Positions 50,339-62,485 of a DNA stretch of 64,000 nt are shown piece after piece. Source of the DNA: Inia geoffrensis (Eukaryota > Chordata > Mammalia > Artiodactyla > Iniidae); contig JAZAQT010000028.1 of assembly GCA_036417435.1 (NCBI GenBank), positions 868,001-932,000 of the forward strand, in the 5' to 3' direction. The notes under the pieces were generated by a model, which saw only the letters and a list, made by a program, of their open reading frames with translations, had not been told where the DNA came from and did not search any database. The position numbers were made by a program, and so were the translations under genes. Position 1 is the first letter of the stretch. Each line of letters opens with the position of its first letter.

Positions 50339-52073
50339 AAAACCCAGAATATGGTCCACGAAGTGATCAGGCACAATTTCTAAAACTCATCGCCATTTTA
50401 GCCCCCTGGTACTCGAGTTCGCCGTTCCAGATGCAATATTAACATTCTCCCCACTTGGAGAGTCAGTGCCTTTGACCTCTTGCTTGGCACAGTTTGCAAT
50501 TTCTGTGGAAGATGAACAGGAATAAGGAGAACGAATGAGCAGCTAACTTGATGTGTTTGGATGGGCACATTGAACACTGATTTCCCTACAGGAAGAAGAA
50601 TTCATCAAAGGCTCAGCGTGCCATGCCGGAACGAGATTAGGGCCTGAAGCAATTCTTCGGGTTTGCGGTCAGCTCACAAGAAAGCGAGTTGAGAAAAGGA
50701 GATTTTTGGCACTGTAACTCACAATACTGCAGAGTTCCAAATGACCCCTATCATCCAAAAATGTATTGAAGGAAGGCTGTGAAGAGGACTTGAACGCGAC
50801 GCAGAATTGCAGAAAACAGATATCAGGGGGTAGATAAGAATTGCTCTGAAAGCGTAGGAAAAGAGGCAGCAGTTCGACAGTGATGCACTTGGCCAAAAAG
50901 GGCGTATGCGTTTTTTCCTGAATATATTCAGGAAAAAACGCATACGCCCTTTTTGGCCAACCAAGCAAGCCTGCAATGGAAATCCGCACTACAAGGCAGT
51001 CTCACTTCCACCGTTCCCAAGGGCCGTCCGAAAAAAGTGTAAAATCCAGAGAGGCAGGACAGTCCATGGAGAACCGGCAGCCTTGTTATGCTGATGGGCG
51101 GGATGTAAATTGCCAACAGCCACTCTGGAAAAGTGGATGGTGTTTCCTGGAACAAAGAAAAAACCAAGCTAGAGAGCGTAGGGCACTTCCACTTATGGTG
51201 CTATAGATTCGGAAAATTTAAATGAAAAAGACAGAGCCACACCAAAATTTGGTGCTGCTCTGTGTACGGGAGCCTTGACTATGGTACAACTTTAATAGCC
51301 CAGAAAGAGAAAAATGGATATAGAAGTTGTGGTACATCCCTACAATGGAATATCACTCAACAATGACTTCAATGGCAACAGACCAGTAGCAGCATAATGA
51401 GTGGATTTAGTTACGATGATTCTAAGTTAAATAAGTCACACAGAAAAAGAAACATCATAAGATATCACTAATACCGGGAATGTAAACACGGCTACGTGTG
51501 AACTGCATTACAAAACACAAGAGAGTCTCACATTTACATAAGAAACTTATGCTTGCTTAAGGGGAAAGGAGAGTGGGGAGGCTGCATAAAACCAGAGGTT
51601 GACATTAAGACAGATACCATTCCATAAGCCAAATATATATTAGACAAGAGCTACTCCTTGCTCAACCAAATGGACTCAACACCCCGTATTCAAAACCTAG
51701 GAATATACCTGACTATGAAGAAAATTAAAACCCATACATTTATAGGTCTCCATAAGAAAATCATTTGTGTACAGCAGCATACACACAGCACTGTAAATAA
51801 GCTAAATCCCCTTATAAAAATAAATTTGAAAAATAAATCACAAGGAGAGTCAAATAGAGAGAAATTCTTAAATAAGTCCTTGAGGGCTTGTGAGGAATCT
51901 TGGATTTACCACCTCTACATCCACAGCTGTGGGAGAGAGAAGGCTGGACCCTTGGGGCTGATACTATTGGTGAGGGAATGCAGACCCTTTGAGGTAATGG
52001 TGCATGGTTCCCATTCCACGGGTCCCAAATCTCCACGTGTAAGGGATTTATCCTTCAGCTAAAATATGCATGG
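50339..52073 (+). repeat. Satellite monomer M30 (hybrid at subfamily boundary: A to S)
   Basis: 1,735 bp. The palindrome at 50889-50960 is perfect. The head is mostly A; aaatgtattg is shared only with M36. cttccaccgttcccaagg near 51004 holds a 1-bp loss and substitutions. ggaaaagtgg and gagcgtag are M11-like, and from about 51530 S markers appear (tttacataag, gctgtgggagagagaagg). Confidence 0.96.
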
Positions 52074-53809
52074 AAAACCCAGAATATGGTCCACGAAGTG
52101 ATCAGGCAAAATTTCTAAAATTCATCGCCATTTTCGCCCCCTGGTACTCGAGTTCGCCGTTCCAGATGCAATATTCACATTCTCCCCACTTGGAGAGTCA
52201 GTGCCTTTGACCTCTTGTTTGGCACAGTTTGCAATTTCTGTGGAAGATGAACAGGAATAAGGAGAACGAATGAGCAGCTAACTTGATGTGTTTGGACGGG
52301 CACATTGAACTCTGATTTTCCTACAGGAAGAAGAATTCATCAAAGGCTCAGCGTGCCATGCCGGAACGAGATTAGGGCCTGAAGCATTTCTTCGGGTTTG
52401 CGGTCAGCTCACAAGAAAGCGAGTTGAGAAAAGGAGATTTTTGGCACTGTAACTCACAATCCTGCAGAGTTCCAAATGACCCCTATCATCCAAAAATTTA
52501 TTGAAGGAAGATTGTGAAGAGGACTTGAACGCGACGCAGAATTGCAGAAAACAGATATCAGGGGGTAGATAAGAATTGCTCTGAAAGCGTAGGAAAAGAG
52601 GCAGCAGTTCGACAGTGATGCACTTGGCCAAAAAGGGCGTATGCATTTTTTCCTGAATATATTCAGGAAAAAACGCATACGCCCTTTTTGGCAAACCAAG
52701 CAAGCCTGCAATGGAAATCTGCACTACAAGGCAGTCTCACTTCCCACCGATCCAAAGGGCCATCTGAAAAAAGTGTAAAATCCAGAGAGGCAGGACAGGC
52801 CATGGAGAACCGGCAGCCTTGTTATGCTGATGGGCGGGATGTAAATTGCCAACAGCCACTCTGGAGAAGTGGATGGTGTTTCCTGGAACAAAGAAAAAAC
52901 CAAGCTAGAGAGCCTAGGGCACTTCCACTTATGGTGCTATAGATTCGGAAAATTTAAATGAAAAAGACACAGCCACACCAAAGTTTGGGGCTGCTCTGTG
53001 TACGGGAGCCTTTACTATGTAACAACTTTAATAGCCCAGAAAGAGAAAAATGGATATAGAAGTTGTGGTACATCCCTACAATGGAATATCACTCAACAAT
53101 GAAATCAATGGCAACAGACCAGTAGCAGCATAATGAGTGGAATTAGTTACGATGATTCTAAGTGAAATAAGTCACACAGAAAAAGAAACATCATAAGATA
53201 TCACTTATACCGGGAATGTAAACACGGCTACGTGTGAACTGCATTACAAAACACAAGAGAGTCTCACATTTACATAAGAAACTTATGATTGCTTAAGGGG
53301 AAAGGAGAGTGGGGAGGCTGCATAAAACCAGAGGTTGACATTAGGACAGATACCATTCCATAAGCCAAATATATATTGGACAAGAGCTACTCCTTGCTCA
53401 ACCAAATGGACTCAAAACCCCGTATTCAAAACCTAGGAATATACCTGACTATGAAGAAAATTAAAACCCATACATTTATAGGTCTCCATAAGAAAATCAT
53501 TTGTGTACAGCAGCATACACACAGCACTGTAAATAAGCTAAATCCCCTTATAAAAATAAATTTGAAAAATAAAACACAAGGACAGTCAAATAGAGAGAAA
53601 TTCTTAAATAAGTCCTTGAGGGCTTGTGAGGAATCTGGGATTTACCACCTCTACATCCACAGCTGTGGGAGAGAGAAGGCTGGACACTTGGGGCTGATAC
53701 TATTGGTGAGGGAATGCAGACCCTTTGAGGTAATGGTGCATGGTTCCCATTCCACGGGACCCAAATCTCCACGTGTAAGGGATTTATCCTTCAGCTAAAA
53801 TATGCATGG
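52074..53809 (+). repeat. Satellite monomer M31 (subfamily S)
   Basis: First fully S-type copy: attttcgcc, attcacattc, gaactctgattttcc and ttggcaaacc. The palindrome at 52624-52695 has two mismatches. cctttactatgtaac is private. ggaattag and cacttatacc are shared with M33. Confidence 0.97.
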
Positions 53810-55545
53810 AAAACCCAGAATATGGTCCACGAAGTGATCAGGCAAAATTTCTAAAATTCATCGCCATTTTCGCCCTCTGTTACTCGAGTTCGCCGTTCCA
53901 GATGCAATATTCACATTCTCCCCTCTTGGAGAGTCAGTGCCTTTGACCTCTTGTTTGGCACAGTTTGCAATTTCTGTGGAAGATGAACAGGAATAAGGAG
54001 AATGAATGAGCAGCTAACTTGATGTGTTTGGACGGGCACATTGAACTCTGATTTTCCTACAGGAAGAAGAATTCATCAAAGGCTCAGCGTGCCATGCCGG
54101 AAGGAGATTAGGGCCTGAAGCAATTCTTCGGGTTTGCGGTCAGCTCACAAGAATGCGAGTTGAGAAAAGGAGATTTTTGGCACTGTAACTCACAATCCTG
54201 CAGAGTTCCAAATGACCCCTATCATCCAAAAATTTATTGAAGGAAGGCTGTGAAGAGGACTTGAACGCGACGCAGAATTGCAGAAAACAGATATCAGGGG
54301 GTAGATAAGAATTGCTCTGAAAGCGTAGGAAAAGAGGCAGCAGTTCGACAGTGATGCACTTGGCCAAAAAGGGCGTATGCATTTTTTCCTGAATATATTC
54401 AGGAAAAAATGCATACGCCCTTTTTGGCAAACCAAGCAAGCCTGCAATGGAAATCTGCACTACAAGGCAGTCTCACTTCCCACCGATACAAAGGGCCGTC
54501 TGAAAAAAGGGTAAAATCCAGAGAGGCAGGACAGGCCATGGGGAACCAGCAGCCTTGTTATGCTGATGGGCGGGATGTAAATTGCCAACAGCCACTCTGG
54601 AGAAGTGGATGGTGTTTCCTGGAACAAAGAAAAAACCAAGCTAGAGAGCCTAGGGCACTTCCACTTATGGTGCTATAGATTCGGAAAATTTAAATGAAAA
54701 AGACACAGCCACACCAAAGTTTGGGGCTGCTCTGTGTACGGGAGCCTTGACTATGGTACAACTTTAATAGCCCAGAAAGAGAAAAATGGATATAGAAGTT
54801 GTGGTACATTCCTACAATGGAATATCACTCAACAATGAAATCAATGGCAACAGACCAGTAGCAGCATAATGAGTGGATTTAGTTACGATGATTCTAAGTG
54901 AAATAAGTCACACAGAAAAAGAAACATCATAAGATATCACTAATACCGGGAATGTAAACACGGCTACGTGTGAACTGCATTACAAAACACAAGAGAGTCT
55001 CACATTTACATAAGAAACTTATGATTGCTTAAGGGGAAAGGAGAGTGGGGAGGCTGCATAAAACCAGAGGTTGACATTAGGACAGATACCATTCCATAAG
55101 CCAAATATATATTGGACAAGAGCTACTCCTTGCTCAACCAAATGGACTCAAAACCCCGTATTCAAAACCTAGGAATATACCTGACTATGAAGAAAATTAA
55201 AACCCATACATTTATAGGTCTCCATAAGAAAATCATTTGTGTACAGCAGCATACACACAGCACTGTAAATAAGCTAAATCCCCTTATAAAAATAAATTTG
55301 AAAATTAAAACACAAGGACAGTCAAATAGAGAGAAATTCTTAAATAAGTCCTTGAGGGCTTGTGAGGAATCTGGGATTTACCACCTCTACATCCACAGCT
55401 GTGGGAGAGAGAAGGCTGGACACTTGGGGCTGATACTATTGGTGAGGGAATGCAGACCCTTTGAGGTAATGGTGCATGGTTCCCATTCCACGGGTCTCAA
55501 ATCTCCACGTGTAAGGGATTTATCCTTCTGCTAAAATATGCATGG
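53810..55545 (+). repeat. Satellite monomer M32 (subfamily S)
   Basis: The palindrome at 54360-54431 has one mismatch, because gcattt on the left is matched by aaatgc on the right (both changed relative to the 0-50 kb copies). aaaaagggtaaa, accagcag and acattcctac are shared with M34. Confidence 0.97.
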
Positions 55546-57281
55546 AAAACCCAGAATATGGTCCACGAAGTGATCAGGCAAAATTTCTAAAATTCATCGC
55601 CATTTTCGCCCTCTGTTACTCGAGTTCGCCGTTCCAGATGCAATATTCACATTCTTCCCTCTTGGAGAGTCAGTGCCTTTGACCTCTTGTTTGGCACAGT
55701 TTGCAATTTCTGTGGAAGATGAACAGGAATAAGGAGAATGAATGAGCAGCTAACTTGATGTGTTTGGACGGGCACATTGAACTCTGATTTTCCTACAGGA
55801 AGAAGAATTCATCAAAGGCTCAGCGTGCCATGCCGGAACGAGATTAGGGCCTGAAGCAATTCTTCGGGTTTGCGGTCAGCTCACAAGAATGCGAGTTGAG
55901 AAAAGGAGATTTTTGGCACTGTAACTCACAATCCTGCAGAGTTCCAAATGACCCCTATCATCCAAAAATTTATTGAAGGAAGGCTGTGAAGAGGACTTGA
56001 ACGCGACGCAGAATTGCAGAAAACAGATATCAGGGGGTAGATAAGAATTGCTCTGAAAGCGTAGGAAAAGAGGCAGCAGTTCGACAGTGATGCACTTGGC
56101 CAAAAAGGGCGTATGCATTTTTTCCTGAATATATTCAGGAAAAAACGCATACGCCCTTTTTGGCAAACCAAGCAAGCCTGCAATGGAAATCTGCACTACA
56201 AGGCAGTCTCACTTCCCACCGATCCAAAGGGCCGTCTGAAAAAAGTGTAAAATCCAGAGAGGCAGGACAGGCCATGGAGAACCGGCAGCCTTGTTATGCT
56301 GATGGGCGGGATGTAAATTGCCAACAGCCACTCTGGAGAAGTGGATGGTGTTTCCTGGAACAAAGAAAAAACCAAGCTAGAGAGCCTAGGGCACTTCCAC
56401 TTATGGTGCTATAGATTCGGAAAATTTAAATGAAAAAGACACAGCCACACCAAAGTTTGGGGCTGCTCTGTGTACGGGAGCCATGACTATGAAACAACTT
56501 TAATAGCCCAGAAAGAGAAAAATGGATATAGAAGTTGTGGTACATCCCTACAATGGAATATCACTCAACAATGAAATCAATGGCAACAGACCAGTAGCAG
56601 CATAATGAGTGGAATTAGTTACGATGATTCTAAGTGAAATAAGTCACACAGAAAAAGAAACATCATAAGATATCACTTATACCGGGAATGTGAACACGGC
56701 TACGTGTGAACTGCATTACAAAACACAAGAGAGTCTCACATGTACATAAGAAACTTATGATTGCTTAAGGGGAAAGGAGAGTGGGGAGGCTGCATAAAAC
56801 CAGAGGTTGACATTAGGACAGATACCATTCCATAAGCCAAATATATATTAGACAAGAGCTACTCCTTGCTCAACCAAATGGACTCAACACCCCGTATTCA
56901 AAACCTAGGAATATACCTGACTATGAAGAAAATTAAAACCCATACATTTATAGGTCTCCATAAGAAAATCATTTGTGTAGAGCAGCATACACACAGCACT
57001 GTAAATAAGCTAAATCCACTTATAAAAATAAATTTGAAAAATAAAACACAAGGACAGTCAAATAGAGAGAAATTCTTAAATAAGTCCTTGAGGGCTTGTG
57101 AGGAATCCTGGATTTACCACCTCTACATCCACAGCTGTGGGAGAGAGAAGGCTGGACACTTGGGGCTGATACTATTGGTGAGGGAATGCAGACCCTTTGA
57201 GGTAATGGTGCATGGTTCCCATTCCACGGGTCCCAAATCTCCACGTGTAAGTGATTTATCCTTCAGCTAAAATATGCATGG
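55546..57281 (+). repeat. Satellite monomer M33 (subfamily S)
   Basis: The palindrome at 56096-56167 has two mismatches. ccatgactatgaaac is shared with M4. ggaattag and cacttatacc are shared with M31. Private changes: tgtagagcag near 56976 and taagtgattt near 57249. Confidence 0.97.
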
Positions 57282-59017
57282 AAAACCCAGAATATGGTCC
57301 ACGAAGTGATCAGGCAAAATTTCTAAAATTCATCGCCATTTTCGCCCTCTGTTACTCGAGTTCGCCGTTCCAGATGCAATATTCACATTCTCCCCTCTTG
57401 GAGAGTCAGTGCCTTTGACCTCTTGTTTGGCACAGTTTGCAATTTCTGTGGAAGATGAACAGGAATAAGGAGAATGAATGAGCAGCTAACTTGATGTGTT
57501 TGGACGGGCACATTGAACTCTGATTTTCCTACAGGAAGAAGAATTCATCAAAGGCTCAGCGTGCCATGCCGGAACGAGATTAGGGCCTGAAGCAATTCTT
57601 CGGGTTTGCGGTCAGCTCACAAGAATGCGAGTTGAGAAAAGGAGATTTTTGGCACTGTAACTCACAATCCTGCAGAGTTCCAAATGACCCCTATCATCCA
57701 AAAATTTATTGAAGGAAGGCTGTGAAGAGGACTTGAACGCGACGCAGAATTGCAGAAAACAGATATCAGGGGGTAGATAAGAATTGCTCTGAAAGCGTAG
57801 GAAAAGAGGCAGCACTTCGACAGTGATGCACTTGGCCAAAAAGGGCGTATGCATTTTTTCCTGAATATATTCAGGAAAAAATGCATATGCCCTTTTTGGC
57901 AAACCAAGCAAGCCTGCAATGGAAATCTGCACTACAAGGCAGTCTCACTTCCCACCGATCCAAAGGGCCGTCTGAAAAAAGGGTAAAATCCAGAGAGGCA
58001 GGACATGCCATGGAGAACCAGCAGCCTTGTTATGCTGATGGGCGGGATGTAAATTGCCAACAGCCACTCTGGAGAAGTGGATGATGTTTCCTGGAACAAA
58101 GAAAAAACCAAGCTAGAGAGCCTAGGGCACTTCCACTTATGGTGCTATAGATTCGGAAAATTTAAATGAAAAAGACACAGCCACACCAAAGTTTGGGGCT
58201 GCTCTGTGTACGGGAGCCTTGACTATGGTACAACTTTAATAGCCCAGAAAGAGAAAAATGGATATAGAAGTTGTGGTACATTCCTACAATGGAATATCAC
58301 TCAACAATGAAATCAATGGCAACAGACCAGTAGCAGCATAATGAGTGGATTTAGTTACGATGATTCTAAGTGAAATAAGTCACACAGAAAAAGAAACATC
58401 ATAAGATATCACTAATACCGGGAATGTAAACACGGCTACGTGTGAACTGCATTACAAAACACAAGAGAGTCTCACATTTACAAAAGAAACTTATGCTTGC
58501 ATAAGGGGAAAGGAGAGTGGGGAGGCTGCATAAAACCAGAGGTTGACATTAGGACAGATACCATTCCATAAGCCAAATATATATTAGACAAGAGCTACTC
58601 CTTGCTCAACCAAATGGACTCATCACCCCGTATTCAAAACCTAGGAATATACCTGACTATGAAGAAAATTAAAACCCATACATTTATAGGTCTCCATAAG
58701 AAAATCATTTGTGTACAGCAGCATACACACAGCAGTGTCAATAAGCTAAATCCCCTTATAAAAATAAATTTGAAAAAGAAAACACAAGGACTGTCAAATA
58801 GAGAGAAATTCTTAAATAAGTCCTTCAGGGCTTGTGAAGAATCTTGGATTTACCACCTCTACATCCACAGCTGTGGGAGAGATAAGGCTGGACACTTGGG
58901 GCTGATACTATTGGTGAGGGAATGCAGACCCTTTGAGGTAATGGTGCATGGTTCACATTCCACGGGTCCCAAATCTCCACGTGTAAGGGATTTATCCTTC
59001 AGCTAAAATATGCATGG
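57282..59017 (+). repeat. Satellite monomer M34 (subfamily S)
   Basis: The palindrome at 57832-57903 has two mismatches. tggatgatgttt introduces a TGA that truncates the ORF2 remnant. gcagcacttcg, cttgcataagg, ctcatcacccc and gtgtcaataag are shared with M37. Confidence 0.97.
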
Positions 59018-60750
59018 AAAACGCAGAATATGGTCCACGAAGTGATCAGGCAAAATTTCTAAAACTCATCGCCATTTTCGCCCCCTTTTACTCGAGTTCG
59101 CCGTTCCAGATGCAATATTAACATTCTCCCCACTTGGAGAGTCAGTGCCTTTGACCTCTTGTTTGGCACAGTTTGCAATTTCTGTGGAAGATGAACAGGA
59201 ATAAGGAGAACGAATGAGCAGCTAACTTGATGTGTTTGGACGGGCACATTGAACTCTGGTTTCCCTACAGGAAGAATTCATCAAAGGCTCAGCGTGCCTT
59301 GCCGGAACGAGATTAGGGCCTGAAGCAATTCTTCAGGTTTGCGGTCAGCTCAAAAGAAAGCGAGTTGAGAAAAGGAGATTTTTGGCACTGTAACTCACAA
59401 TCCTGCAGAGTTCCAAATGACCCCTATCATCCAAAAATTTATTGAAGGAAGGCTGTGAAGAGGACTTGAACACGACGCAGCATTGCAGAAAACAGATATC
59501 AGGGGGTAGATAAGAATTGCTCTGAAAGCGTAGGAAAAGAGGCAGCAGTTCGACAGTGATGCACTTGGCCAAAAAGGGCGTATGCATTTTTTCCTGAATA
59601 TATTCAGGAAAAAACGTATACGCCCTTTTTGGCAAACCAAGCAAGCTTGCAATGGAAATCTGCACTACAACGCAGTCTCACTTCCCATCGATCCAAAGGG
59701 CCGTCTGAAAAAAGTGTAAAATCCAGAGAGGCAGGACAGGCCATGGAGAACCTGCAGCCTTGTTATGCTGATGGGCGGGATGTAAATTGTCAACAGCCAC
59801 TCTGGAGAAGTGGATGGTGTTTCCTGGAACAAAGAAAAAAACAAGCTAGAGAGCCTAGGGCACTTCCACTTATGGTGCTATAGATTCGGAAAATTTAAAT
59901 GAAAAAGACACAGCCACACCAAAGTTTGGGGCTGCTCTGTGTACGGGAGCCTTGACTATGGTACAACTTTAATAGCCCAGAAAGAGAAAAATGGATATAG
60001 AAGTTGTGGTACATCCCTACAATGGAATATCGCTCAACAATGAAATCAATGGCAACAGACCAGTAGCAGCATAATGAGTGGATTTAGTTACTATGATTCT
60101 AAGTGAAATAAGTCACACAGAAAAAGAAACATCATAAGATATCACTAATACCGGGAATGTAAACACGGCTGCGTGTGAACTGCATTACAAAACACAAGAG
60201 AGTCTCACATTTGCAAAAGAAACTTATGCTTGCTTAAGGGGAAAGGAGAGTGGGGAGGCTGCATAAAACCAGAGGTTGACATTAGGACAGATACCATTCC
60301 ATAAGCCAAATATATATTAGACAAGAGCTACTCCTTGCTCAACCAAATGGACTCAATACCCCGTATTCAAAACCTAGGAATATACCTGACTATGAAGAAA
60401 ATTAAAACCCATACATTTATAGGTCTCCATAAGAAAATCATTTGTGTACAGCAGCATACACACAGCCCTGTAAATAAGCTAAATCCCCTTATAAAAATAA
60501 ATTTGAAAAAGAAAACACAAGGACAGTGAAATAGAGAGAAATTCTTAAATAAGTCCTTGAGGGCTTGTGAGGAATCTTGGATTTACCAACTCTACATCCA
60601 CAGCTGTGGGAGAGAGAAGGCTGGACACTTGGGGCTGATACTATTGGTGAGGGAATGCAGACCCTTTGAGGTAATGGTGCATGGTTCCCATTCCACGGGT
60701 CCTAAATCTCCACGTGTAAGGGATTTATCCTTCAGCTAAAATATGCATGG
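59018..60750 (+). repeat. Satellite monomer M35 (subfamily S)
   Basis: 1,733 bp, with a 3-bp loss (caggaagaattc instead of caggaagaagaattc near 59268). The palindrome at 59565-59636 has three mismatches. The head has cgcccccttttac. gacagtgaaatag near 60522 adds a stop in the plus-strand tail frame. Confidence 0.97.
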
Positions 60751-62485
60751 AAAACCCAGAATATGGTCCACGAAGTGATCAGGCAAAATTTCTAAAACTC
60801 ATCGCCATTTTCGCCCCCTTTTACTCGAGTTCGCCGTTCCAGATGCAATATTAACATTCTCCCCACTTGGAGAGTCAGTGCCTTTGACCTCTTGTTTGGC
60901 ACAGTTTGCAATTTCTGTGGAAGATGAACAGGAATAAGGAGAACGAATGAGCAGCTAACTTGATGTGTTTGGACGGGCACATTGAACTCTGGTTTCCCTA
61001 CAGGAAGAAGAATTCATCAAAGGCTCAGCGTGCCATGCCGGAACGAGATTAGGGCCTGAAGCAATTCTTCGGGTTTGCGGTCAGCTCACAAGAAAGCGAG
61101 TTGAGAAAAGGAGATTTTTGGCACTGTAACTCACAATACTGCAGAGTTCCAAATGACCCCTATCATCCAAAAATGTATTGAAGGAAGGCTGTGAAGAGGA
61201 CTTGAACGCGACGCAGAATTGCAGAAAACAGATATCAGGGGGTAGATAAGAATTGCTCTGAAAGCGTAGGAAAAGAGGCAGCAGTTCGACAGTGATGCAC
61301 TTGGCCAAAAAGGGCGTATGCGTTTTTTCCTGAATATATTCAGGAAAAAACGCATACGCCCTTTTTGGCCAACCAAGAAAGCCTGCAATGGAAATCTGCA
61401 CTACAAGGCAGTCTCACTTCCCACCGATCCAAAGAGCCGTCTGAAAAAAGTGTAAAATCCAGAGAGGCAGGACAGGCCATGGAGAACCGGCAGCCTTGTT
61501 ATGCTGATGGGCGGGATGTAAATTGCCAACAGCCACTCTGGAGAAGTGGATGGTGTTTCCTGGAACAAAGAAAAAACCAAGCTAGAGAGCCTAGGGCACT
61601 TCCACTTATGGTGCTATAGATTCGGAAAATTTAAATGAAAAAGACACAGCCACACCAAAGTTTGGGGCTGCTCTGTGTACGGGAGCCTTGACTATGGTAC
61701 AACTTTAATAGCCCAGAAAGAGAAAAATGGATATAGAAGTTGTGGTACATCCCTACAATGGAATATCACTCAACAATGAAATCAATGGCAACAGACCAGT
61801 AGCAGCATAATGAGTGGATTTAGTTACGATGATTCTAAGTGAAATAAGTCACACAGAAAAAAAACATCATAAGATATCACTAATACCGGGAATGTAAACA
61901 CGGCTACATGTGAACTGCATTACAAAACACAAGAGAGTCTCACATTTACATAAGAAACTTATGCTTGCTTAAGGGGAAAGGAGAGTGGGGAGGCTGCATA
62001 AAACCAGAGGTTGACATTAGGACAGATACCATTCCATAAGCCAAATATATATTAGACAAGAGCTACTCCTTGCTCAACCAAATGGACTCAACACCCCGTA
62101 TTCAAAACCTAGGAATATACCTGACTATGAAGAAAATTAAAACCCATACATTTATAGGTCTCCATAAGAAAATCATTTGTGTACAGCAGCATACACACAG
62201 CAGTGTCAATAAGCTAAATCCCCTTATAAAAATAAATTTGAAAAAGAAAACACAAGGACTGTCAAATAGAGAGAAATTCTTAAATAAGTCCTTCAGGGCT
62301 TGTGAAGAATCTTGGATTTACCACCTCTACATCCACAGCTGTGGGAGAGATAAGGCTGGACACTTGGGGCTGATACTATTGGTGAGGGAATGCAGACCCT
62401 TTGAGGTAATGGTGCATGGTTCCCATTCCACGGGTCCCAAATCTCCACGTGTAAGGGATTTATCCTTCAGCTAAAATATGCATGG
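60751..62485 (+). repeat. Satellite monomer M36 (S with an A-like central patch)
   Basis: 1,735 bp. The palindrome at 61301-61372 is perfect, unlike its S neighbours. aatactgcag and aaatgtattg around it match M30. A 1-bp loss near 61861 gives gaaaaaaaacatc. The tail has gtgtcaataag like M34. Confidence 0.96.
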
